This document shows, one piece after another, positions 1-5,772 of a stretch of 8,149 nucleotides of DNA (position 1 is its first letter; each line of letters begins with the position of its first letter). The notes beneath the pieces were generated by a model. The model searched no databases and had not been told where the DNA came from. It saw nothing but the letters and a program-made list of their open reading frames with translations. A program made the translations under genes and the position numbers. This stretch comes from Burkholderiaceae bacterium (lineage in GTDB: Bacteria > Pseudomonadota > Gammaproteobacteria > Burkholderiales > Burkholderiaceae), in assembly GCA_025458735.1 (NCBI GenBank), contig JALORV010000279.1, positions 1-8,149 on the forward strand, in the 5' to 3' direction.

Positions 1-1267
1 CGCCGAGCCGCAGGCCGACGGCACTTATCGACTGTTCGGCCAGAAGATCTTCATCACCTACGGCGATCACGATCTCGCCGAGAACATCGTGCACCTGGTG
101 CTGGCGCGCACGCCGAACGCGCCCGAGGGGGTCAAGGGCATTTCGCTCTTCATCGTGCCGAAGTTCCTGGTCGGCGCTGACGGCCAGCCCGGAGCGCGTA
201 ACGACGTCTACTGCGCCAGCATCGAGCACAAGCTCGGTATCAAGGCCAGCCCGACCTGCGTGCTGCTGTATGGCGATGGCAAGGGCGAGGTCGGCCCGGG
301 AGCCATCGGCACGCTGGTCGGCGAGGAAAACCGCGGGCTGGAGTACATGTTCGTGATGATGAACGCCGCCCGTTTCCAGGTCGGCATGCAGGGCATCGCC
401 GTTTGCGACCGCGCCTACCAGAAGGCGGTCGCCTACGCGAAGGATCGCGTGCAGAGCCGGGCCGTCGAAGGCTCGAGCGGGCCGGTGCCGATCATCCGGC
501 ACCCCGACGTGCGGCGCATGCTGATGTCGATGCGCGCGCAGACCGAGGCGGCACGCGCGGTCGCTTACGTCGCGGCCGGCTGCCACGACCTCGCGCACCA
601 TCACCCGGACGCCGACCTGCGCAGCCAGGCGAAGGCGGCCTACGAGTACCTGGTGCCGATCGTCAAGGGCTGGTCGACCGAGATCGCGATCGACGTCACC
701 TCGACCGGCGTGCAGGTGCATGGCGGCATGGGCTTCATCGAGGAAACCGGCGCCGCGCAGTATTACCGCGACGCCCGCATCCTCACCATCTACGAAGGCA
801 CGACCGCGATCCAGGCCAACGACCTGGTCGGCCGCAAGACCTCGCGCGACGGCGGCGCCACCGCGCATGCCTTCATTGAGCAGATGCGCGCGACGGCGGC
901 TGAACTGGCTGCTGCCGGCGACGACTGCGCTGCGATCGGCGGCCGGCTTGCCGGCGCGGCCGATGCCTATGCCGAAGTCGTCGATTACATCGTCGCGCAG
1001 TTCGGACGCGACGTTCGCGCCGTCTACGCCGGTTCGGTGCCCTACCTGATGCTGGCCGGCACTGCGCATGGCGGCTGGCAGCTTGCGCGGTCCGCCCTGG
1101 CGGCGCGCCGCCTGATCGCGGCCGGCCGCGACCTCGCCTTTGCCGAAGCCAAGGTGGCGACTGCCCGCTACTTTGCGGATCATCACCTGACGCGCGTCCG
1201 CGCGCTTGCCGACAGCATCGTCTCCGGCAGCACGGGGACGCTGGCGATGCCCGAATCCCAGTTCTGA
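1..1267 (+). CDS. Acyl-CoA dehydrogenase, DmdC-like (C-terminal part; 5' end outside window)
   Basis: Flavin enzyme that desaturates an acyl-CoA thioester at the alpha-beta bond, passing electrons to electron-transfer flavoprotein; cytosolic. The frame is open from base 2, so the start lies upstream and about 421 residues are visible. Family members are usually near 600 residues. The visible part starts in the middle beta domain (KIFITYGDHDL, then GVKGISLFIVPKFLV). It continues through the helical domain with VQVHGGMGFIEETGAAQYYRD and IYEGTTAIQ, in which the Glu at 794-796 matches the catalytic base of acyl-CoA dehydrogenases. It ends in the extra C-terminal domain (GGWQLARSALAA, AKVATARYFADHHL) typical of the large subfamily that includes 3-methylmercaptopropionyl-CoA dehydrogenase (DmdC). 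Most such homologues act on unknown substrates, so the DMSP-pathway role should not be assumed. The stop TGA is at 1265-1267. No frameshift or missing block is apparent. Confidence 0.93.
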   Translation, partial: AEPQADGTYRLFGQKIFITYGDHDLAENIVHLVLARTPNAPEGVKGISLFIVPKFLVGADGQPGARNDVYCASIEHKLGIKASPTCVLLYGDGKGEVGPGAIGTLVGEENRGLEYMFVMMNAARFQVGMQGIAVCDRAYQKAVAYAKDRVQSRAVEGSSGPVPIIRHPDVRRMLMSMRAQTEAARAVAYVAAGCHDLAHHHPDADLRSQAKAAYEYLVPIVKGWSTEIAIDVTSTGVQVHGGMGFIEETGAAQYYRDARILTIYEGTTAIQANDLVGRKTSRDGGATAHAFIEQMRATAAELAAAGDDCAAIGGRLAGAADAYAEVVDYIVAQFGRDVRAVYAGSVPYLMLAGTAHGGWQLARSALAARRLIAAGRDLAFAEAKVATARYFADHHLTRVRALADSIVSGSTGTLAMPESQF

Positions 1268-1384
1268 GCGCCGGGCCGCTGCCGGTTCGCGCAGGATTCC
1301 GGCCGCCGCAGGCCTTCGGGCTGGCGCGAAGGCGCACGATGAGGCGCCCGCGGGCCAGATAGCGCGAGCCTATCGAACGCATTT

Positions 1385-1401
1385 GGACAACTAATTTGTC
1401 C
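1385..1401. promoter_or_regulatory. 17-nt inverted repeat upstream of rubrerythrin, possible operator
   Basis: GGACAA at 1385-1390 and TTGTCC at 1396-1401 are perfect reverse complements separated by CTAAT. It sits in an AT-rich pocket of an otherwise GC-rich gap, about 95 nt before the rubrerythrin ATG. TTGTCC could also act as a -35 element, with TAGCCT (1419-1424) 17 nt further on as a weak -10, which would place the palindrome over the promoter. The arms do not match Fur, PerR, FNR or LexA boxes that I know. Regulator identity is unknown, and both operator and promoter are inferences. Confidence 0.35.
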
Positions 1402-1496
1402 TTGCCCCGCGCGAGGCGTAGCCTTTTCCTTAGCCGGGCGGCGTTTCAACGGCCGTCGGGGGGTGTTTTCGTGTCGCAACCCGTGAGGAGCTTTCC

Positions 1497-1807
1497 ATGC
1501 AACTGAAGGGCAGCAAAACCGAACAGAACCTGAAGGACGCGTTTGCCGGTGAGTCGCAGGCCAACCGTCGCTACCTGTACTTCGCAGCCAAGGCCGATGT
1601 CGAGGGCTACAACGATGTGGCCGCGGTGTTCCGCTCGACCGCCGAAGGCGAGACGGGTCACGCCCACGGCCATCTGGAGTACCTATGGCGAAGGCTGCGC
1701 GCGACGAAGGCTTCGACGAGATCGCGGACTGGTTCGAGACGCTGGCCAAGGCCGAGCGCTCGCACGCCAACAAGTTCCAGCGCACGCTGGACGCGATCGC
1801 CGACTGA
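1497..1807 (+). pseudogene. Rubrerythrin, internally deleted and frameshifted
   Basis: Rubrerythrins are di-iron four-helix proteins that reduce hydrogen peroxide in the cytoplasm. The start ATG at 1497 has a strong Shine-Dalgarno GAGGAG (1485-1490). The first 63 residues match the short proteobacterial form without a rubredoxin domain: MQLKGSKTEQNLKDAFAGES, then EGETGHAHGHLEYL. They contain likely ligands E19, E52 and H55 (ExxH). After LEYL the frame leaves the family. From ATG 1685, in another frame, the true C-terminus resumes: MAKAARDEGFDEIADWFETL, then AKAERSHANKF with the last ExxH, and stops at 1805-1807. The missing block is about 35 codons plus a frame change (3n+1 nt). In the family it holds the linker (GDPATGLP type) and helix 3 with its GETHEY ligands. 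As written, the 1497 frame runs on to 2135 with a meaningless tail overlapping the next gene. The flanks are highly conserved, so the damage is recent or an assembly error. Confidence 0.88.
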
Positions 1808-1813
1808 TTCCGC

Positions 1814-1870
1814 GCCTGCGCGCCGGCGCCGCTGCGGGATGCTTCCGCGCAGGCCGCAACTGCGGCCTGC
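1814..1870 (+). other. Two alternative stem-loops after rubrerythrin
   Basis: GCCTGCGCG (1814-1822) can pair perfectly with CGCGCAGGC (1846-1854). GCAGGCCGCA (1849-1858) can pair perfectly with TGCGGCCTGC (1861-1870), leaving a tiny loop. The two stems share bases 1849-1854, so they exclude each other. They lie just after the rubrerythrin stop and directly before a third, stronger hairpin at 1870-1903. Possible roles are a compound terminator, an mRNA processing or stabilising site, or a switch. Role unknown; only the base pairing is seen. Confidence 0.5.
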
Positions 1871-1903
1871 TCACCGGAGCCGTGCGTGCACGGCTCCGGT
1901 GAG
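1870..1903 (+). terminator. 15-bp perfect hairpin, probable terminator or attenuator
   Basis: Bases 1870-1884 (CTCACCGGAGCCGTG) are the exact reverse complement of 1889-1903, with a CGTG loop. The run after it (TCTTTCGTTGT) is T-rich for this genome but not a clean U tract. It lies between rubrerythrin and the iron-sulfur gene, so it would separate or tune their transcription. The right arm shares CGGCTCCGGTGA with the hairpin after rplS. Confidence 0.6.
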
Positions 1904-1935
1904 TCTTTCGTTGTCGACCTTCACCTGGATCCGCC

Positions 1936-3288
1936 ATGACCGTACGCGAGGGCAGTCTCGAAGCCCCGACCCGTCATCCGCTCGCCTGGAAGAGCCCCGA
2001 GTTCTGGGACCAGGCGGCGCTCGACAGGGAACTCGAACGGGTCTTCGACATCTGTCACGGCTGCCGCCGCTGCGTCAGCCTGTGCGGATCGTTCCCGACA
2101 CTGTTCGACCTGGTGGACAACGGTCCGACCGGTGAAGTCGATGGCGTGCCGAAGGACAAGTACAAGGCCGTCGTCGACCAGTGCTACCTGTGCGACATGT
2201 GCTACATGACCAAGTGCCCGTACGTGCCGCCGCATCCGTGGAATCTCGACTTTCCGCACCTGATGCTGCGCGCGAAGGCGGTGCAGTTCCGCACCCACGG
2301 CGCGAAGGGAACTGACCGGTTTCTCACCTCCACCGACCGCGTCGGCATGTTCGCCGGCATCCCGATCGTGACTGCGGCCATCAATGCGGTGAACGCGACG
2401 AAGCCGGCACGTGCGGTGATCGAGTCGACGATGGGCATCGACCGCAATGCCTGGATGCCGTCGTTCGCCACGGCGACGTTCCGCTCGAGCGCGCGCTCGA
2501 ACACCGCGCCACCGGTGAGAGACGGCGCGAAGACGCCCGGCAAGGTGGCCATCTACTCCACCTGCTACATCAACTACAACGAGCCCGGGATCGGGCATGA
2601 CCTCGTCAAGGTGCTCGAGCACAACGAGATTCCCTACATGATTCTCGACAAGGAGGCGTGCTGTGGCATGCCGAAGCTCGAGATCGGCGACCTTGATGCG
2701 GTCGAGCGCCTGAAGGAGATCAACATCCCGCAGCTGGCACGCGTTGCCCGCGAAGGCTGGGCGATCGTCACGCCGATTCCGTCCTGCACGCTGATGTACA
2801 AGCAGGAGCTGCCGCTGATGTTTCCGGACGACGAGGCGGTCAAGGCCGTGCAGGACGCGATGTGGGACCCGTTCGAATACCTGGTCGCCCGTCACAAGGA
2901 CGGCCTGCTGAAGACCGACTTCAAGACGCCGCTGGGCAAGGTCTCGTACCACATCCCTTGCCACGGACGGGTCCAGAACATTGGCCGCAAGACCGAGGAG
3001 TTCCTCAAGCTCACGCCGGGCGTCGAGCTCAACACGGTGGAGCGCTGTTCCGGCCACTCGGGCCTGTGGGGTACGCGCATCGAGTATCACGCGATGGCGA
3101 TGAAGATCGGCAAGCCGGTGTTCAAGCGCATGGCCGAGTCCGCTCCGGACTACATCAGTTCCGACTGCCAGCTGGGCGCCCACCACATCGAGCTGGGCAT
3201 TGCCAGCTACAACGCTGCGGCGCTCGGCGGCAAGTCGCCGGTCAATGCGCATCCGCTGACGCTGGCGCGGATTGCCTACGGCCTTTGA
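1936..3288 (+). CDS. GlpC/HdrB-like iron-sulfur oxidoreductase subunit
   Basis: Electron-transfer protein of the heterodisulfide-reductase-related (COG0247) type, 450 residues, the usual length for the group found beside DUF3501. Near the N-terminus lie two [4Fe-4S] ferredoxin motifs: C40, C43, C46, C50 (CHGCRRCVSLC) and C83, C86, C89, C94 (CYLCDMCYMTKCP). The C-terminal half has two CCG-type repeats. The first has C210, C242-C243 (EACCGMP) and C284 (PSCT). The second is altered: C342 (IPCHGR), C371 in RCSGHSG instead of CCG, and C411 followed by HH at 416-417 where GlpC has CxxC. No signal peptide is seen; a mildly hydrophobic stretch at about residues 136-152 is too weak to call membrane. 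ATG 1936 gives the expected family N-terminus (REGSLEAPTRHPLAW), although its Shine-Dalgarno is weak. It lies 42 nt before the DUF3501 gene, so co-transcription is likely. Partner, donor and acceptor are unknown; a role in peroxide or redox defence is inferred from the neighbouring rubrerythrin. Confidence 0.92.
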   Translation: MTVREGSLEAPTRHPLAWKSPEFWDQAALDRELERVFDICHGCRRCVSLCGSFPTLFDLVDNGPTGEVDGVPKDKYKAVVDQCYLCDMCYMTKCPYVPPHPWNLDFPHLMLRAKAVQFRTHGAKGTDRFLTSTDRVGMFAGIPIVTAAINAVNATKPARAVIESTMGIDRNAWMPSFATATFRSSARSNTAPPVRDGAKTPGKVAIYSTCYINYNEPGIGHDLVKVLEHNEIPYMILDKEACCGMPKLEIGDLDAVERLKEINIPQLARVAREGWAIVTPIPSCTLMYKQELPLMFPDDEAVKAVQDAMWDPFEYLVARHKDGLLKTDFKTPLGKVSYHIPCHGRVQNIGRKTEEFLKLTPGVELNTVERCSGHSGLWGTRIEYHAMAMKIGKPVFKRMAESAPDYISSDCQLGAHHIELGIASYNAAALGGKSPVNAHPLTLARIAYGL

Positions 3289-3330
3289 GCCGGATCCCGG
3301 CGACACGACACACTTAGGAAGGACACGGAG

Positions 3331-3921
3331 ATGACGATGGCGCAGATTTCCCGCGACAGCCTCTGGACGCTCGAGGCCTACGCCCGGCAGCGCAAGGACT
3401 TCCGCGCGAAGGTGATTGCGCACAAGAAGAACCGCACGATCCACCTCGGCGGCCACATGACGCTGATCTTCGAGGACGAGCTGACGATCCGCTACCAGGT
3501 GCAGGAGATGCTGCGGATCGAGAAGACCTTCGAGGAAGCCGGAATCCAGGATGAACTGGACGCCTACAACCCGCTGATCCCCGATGGCACCAATCTCAAG
3601 GCCACGATGCTGATCGAGTACGACGACCCGGTCGTGCGCAAGCGCGAGCTGTCCCAGCTGAAGGGCGCCGAGGACCGCGTCTACGTGCAGGTCGACGGGC
3701 ATGCCCGCGTCTATGCGATCGCCGACGAAGACCTGGAGCGCGAGAACGACGAGAAGACCTCATCGGTGCACTTCCTGCGCTTCGAACTCGCGCCGGCGAT
3801 GATCGCGTCGTTCAAGGGTGGCGCCGCGGTGGCCATCGGCATCGATCACCCGCACTATGCGGCGCGCATCGACGAGATCGCGCCGCAGGCCCAGGCTGCG
3901 CTGGCGCGGGATTTCGCCTGA
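3331..3921 (+). CDS. DUF3501 family protein
   Basis: Protein of 196 residues that fits the DUF3501 family along its whole length. Recognisable blocks are RDSLWTLEAYARQR, FEDELTIRYQVQEMLRIEK, ELDAYNPLIPDGTNLKATM, VYVQVDGHARVYAIADEDLE and KTSSVHFLRFEL. It has no cysteine, no signal peptide and no membrane segment, so it is probably a soluble cytoplasmic protein that does not itself bind an iron-sulfur cluster. The Shine-Dalgarno AGGAAGGA (3316-3323) is well spaced for ATG 3331; ATG 3337 would be 13 nt away and is less likely. It follows the iron-sulfur gene by 42 nt. In many proteobacteria the family occurs next to that gene and a rubrerythrin, so a shared redox function or assembly role is a reasonable inference. 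Its biochemical function is not known to me. Confidence 0.92.
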   Translation: MTMAQISRDSLWTLEAYARQRKDFRAKVIAHKKNRTIHLGGHMTLIFEDELTIRYQVQEMLRIEKTFEEAGIQDELDAYNPLIPDGTNLKATMLIEYDDPVVRKRELSQLKGAEDRVYVQVDGHARVYAIADEDLERENDEKTSSVHFLRFELAPAMIASFKGGAAVAIGIDHPHYAARIDEIAPQAQAALARDFA

Positions 3922-3932
3922 GCTGAGCGATC

Positions 3933-4897
3933 GTGGCCAGCGCAGGCCGTTCCGGGTCCGCGCGACCGGGCGCTGCCGTCAGCAACATTGCGCACCGTTT
4001 CGAGTCGGTCGAGCGTGAGCCTGACCCGGAAGGCGGATCGGCTGCGCCGCCGGACGGCAGCGGCCAGGTCGTCGACGATGACCTGCCGCCGCTGCGAACC
4101 GAGGTCACGCTGGAGACGGCGCGCAGCCTGATCACGCGCAACGACTCGCCCGACATTCCGTTCGACCGATCGATCAACCCGTACCGTCACCCGGTCTGGA
4201 CTTCGAGACCCGGCTGGTGGCCAAGACCAATGCTGCTGCGCTGCTGCGGCAGGAACTCGCTGCACCCGGCTACCGGGCTGCCTACGTTGCGATCGGCACC
4301 GCGACCGATGCCTATCAGCCGATCGAGCGCGAACTGAAGATCACGCGCGCCGTGCTGCAGGTGCTGGCGGAGGCTCGTCATCCCTTCGGCGTCGTCACCA
4401 AGTCGGCGCTGATCGAGCGCGACCTCGATCTGCTCGCTCCGCTGGTGGGCGATTCACTGGTCCAGGCCTTCATCAGCCTGACGACGCTCGATGCAGCGCT
4501 CTCGCGCATTCTCGAGCCACGCGCCGCCAGCCCGCAGCGGCGCCTGCGTGAGCCCGAAATCGAACGTCTGCTGGCGGCAGCCGCGGCGGCCGGTGCCGTC
4601 AAGTCGCACTACACCGTGCTGCGCCTGCCATGGGAGGTGGCGCCGCTGTTCGAGCAGTGGCTGGCGGCGCACTTTCCGCTGCGGGCCGAGCGCGTGATGA
4701 ACCGCGTCCGCGAGATGCGCGGCGGCCGCGACTACGACGCCCGCTTCGGCACCCGCATGAAAGGCAGCGGCACCTGGTCGGAACTGATCCGCCAGCGCTT
4801 TGACAAGGCGAGCGCGCGTCACGGCCTGGACCGCAAGCTGCCGGAACCGCGTGCCGATCTGTTCGAGCGGCCGCGGCCGTCCGGTCCCCAGATCGAT
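3933..4897 (+). pseudogene. PA0069-type radical SAM protein, broken by deletions
   Basis: Remnant of a SplB-related radical SAM protein of the PA0069 group, function unknown. The best start is GTG 3933, 11 nt after the DUF3501 stop, since an in-frame stop lies at 3924. The N-terminal frame gives [15 protein letters not shown] and [19 protein letters not shown], ending at 4187. The next family residues, RGCxHGCxYC(F/Y)ARPxHAYLGL, are absent. The protein resumes in another frame as [20 protein letters not shown]. About 60 nt (61 if the family spacing holds) are missing, including all three cysteines (CxxxCxxC) that bind the [4Fe-4S] cluster. Around 4546-4555 the sequence jumps in frame from EPRAASPQRRL to EPEIERLLAAAAAAGA, lacking roughly 30 residues. 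After GPQID (about 4893) the normal short C-terminus is lost and the frame runs antisense into the TM2 gene, stopping at 5203. Surviving blocks such as GGRDYDARFGTRMKGSG are well conserved. No activity is expected as written. Confidence 0.87.
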
Positions 4898-5236
4898 GGC
4901 GCCCCCGGCCAGCGTGAAAATGGCCACCAGCACGGCATCCCATCCGCTGTGATTGCGCCGTTCAGTGCCGGCATTGAACCGGGCGTCGAACTTCTCGTCC
5001 GGCATCAGCGCAATCACCAGCGCCTGGATGAAGCCCGCGGTGACCGGGACCATCAGCAGGAAGAAGGCCGGCGACTGGTACCAGTTTTTCACGCCGATCA
5101 GCAGCGGCAGCGTCAGCGCCGTGATGGCGAGCGGCAGCCAGGCGAGCTTCTGGCCGAGGTAAAGCCGGTTCAGCCCCAGCGCGCCGGCCAGGGCGGCGAG
5201 TAATGCGGCCAGCGCCTTGTGTCTGAAACTCGCCAT
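4898..5236 (-). pseudogene. TM2-domain membrane protein, 3' end missing
   Basis: Small inner-membrane protein with an N-terminal TM2/NINE-like domain: RHKALAALLAALAGALGLNR then LYLG, followed by a second hydrophobic helix (AWLPLAITALTLPLLIGV). A third helix is PAFFLLMVPVTAGFIQALVIAL, followed by FDARFNAGTERRNHSGWDAV, a motif of this proteobacterial group. A fourth helix begins as AVLVAIFTLAGGA and is then cut at about 4898. From there the frame reads the antisense of the radical SAM gene to a stop at 4454, giving an arginine- and alanine-rich tail with no membrane character. The true ending, about 20 residues by family memory, is missing. Start ATG at 5236 fits the family; ATG codons at 5272 and 5269 would add 12 or 11 residues ([12 protein letters not shown]). 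Neither choice has a strong Shine-Dalgarno. Function unknown. It is divergent from rpsP and convergent with the radical SAM gene. Confidence 0.8.
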
Positions 5237-5350
5237 CCGGGGTCCAGGTGCGGGATTGCCGGCCGTCATCATACGGAGGCCCTGCAGTGGCACCGGTTCG
5301 GCCCTGTCCGCCCCGGCGTCGGCGGCCGCAACGAGGGGCGCCGGCCCGGC

Positions 5351-5380
5351 TTGCCGGCCCAAGGGCCGAGCGGATACAAT
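5351..5380 (+). promoter_or_regulatory. Probable sigma-70 promoter of the rpsP operon
   Basis: TTGCCG at 5351-5356 and TACAAT at 5375-5380 are separated by 18 nt. TACAAT matches the -10 consensus at five of six bases and stands out in GC-rich DNA. Transcription would start near 5387, giving a leader of about 110 nt before rpsP. Confidence 0.55.
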
Positions 5381-5386
5381 CGCGGG

Positions 5387-5451
5387 TTTTCCGCGTTGCG
5401 GAAAAGCAGTTCGTCCTGCCCGGGGGAACCGTGGGTTCGGAGGCCGAATCC
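5387..5451 (+). promoter_or_regulatory. Two stem-loops in the rpsP leader
   Basis: TTTTCCGC (5387-5394) and GCGGAAAA (5398-5405) form a perfect 8-bp stem with loop GTT. GGGTTCGG (5433-5440) pairs with CCGAATCC (5444-5451) with one G-U pair and loop AGG. The second could compete with GAACC (5426-5430) pairing to GGTTC (5434-5438). They lie between the predicted promoter and the rpsP Shine-Dalgarno. Ribosomal-protein operons are often controlled through such leaders, but I do not recognise a named leader family here. Confidence 0.4.
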
Positions 5452-5499
5452 AGCCCTGTCGCGTCGGCAACTGCCCGGCTCATTAGTGAAGGAACAGAC

Positions 5500-5772
5500 A
5501 TGGTCGTGATACGACTTGCCCGCGGCGGCGCAAAGAAGCGGCCGTTCTTCAACATCGTTGCCACCGACTCGCGCAACCCGCGCGACGGGCGCTTCATCGA
5601 GCGCGTGGGCTTCTACAACCCGGTGGCCGCGGCCAACGAGCCGAAGCTGCGCATCGCGGCGGACCGCCTGGGCTACTGGACCGGAGTGGGCGCGCGCATG
5701 TCGCCGACCGTCGCGCGTCTGGTCAAGGAACATGGGCAGGCCGCTGCCCAGGGCACGCCGGCCGCCGCCTGA
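5500..5772 (+). CDS. rpsP: 30S ribosomal protein bS16
   Basis: Structural protein of the 30S ribosomal subunit that binds 16S rRNA, 90 residues, slightly longer than the roughly 80-85 common in the family. The N-terminus [20 protein letters not shown] and the block [18 protein letters not shown] are diagnostic, followed by [20 protein letters not shown]. The tail [10 protein letters not shown] is alanine-rich and probably disordered. ATG 5500 follows a Shine-Dalgarno GAAGGA (5488-5493). The open frame extends upstream to 5248 without a stop, but the conserved N-terminus fixes the start. The stop overlaps the rimM start by one base (TGATG), indicating translational coupling. First gene of the rpsP-rimM-trmD-rplS operon. 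Confidence 0.97.
   Translation: MVVIRLARGGAKKRPFFNIVATDSRNPRDGRFIERVGFYNPVAAANEPKLRIAADRLGYWTGVGARMSPTVARLVKEHGQAAAQGTPAAA

Noticed and set aside
403..879. Arg/Pro-rich open frame within the acyl-CoA dehydrogenase
   Set aside because: Out-of-frame shadow of a clear family member; its composition is typical of shifted GC-rich codons.
1497..2135. 212-residue protein reading through from the rubrerythrin start
   Set aside because: After residue 63 it has no family resemblance, and it overlaps the Fe-S gene start by 200 nt. It results from the frame change, not a novel fusion.
1921..3702. 593-codon open frame on the - strand opposite the Fe-S and DUF3501 genes
   Set aside because: It is the antisense of two well-recognised conserved genes, its product is rich in Arg, His, Val and Asp with no known domain, and long antisense frames are common in GC-rich DNA.
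4454..4897. Long C-terminal cytoplasmic domain of the TM2 protein
   Set aside because: It is antisense to conserved radical SAM coding sequence and has no membrane or domain character.
4217..5203. Radical SAM protein fused to a novel Gln/Arg/His-rich C-terminal domain
   Set aside because: The tail after about 4893 is exactly antisense to the TM2-domain gene, so the fusion is a by-product of the junction.
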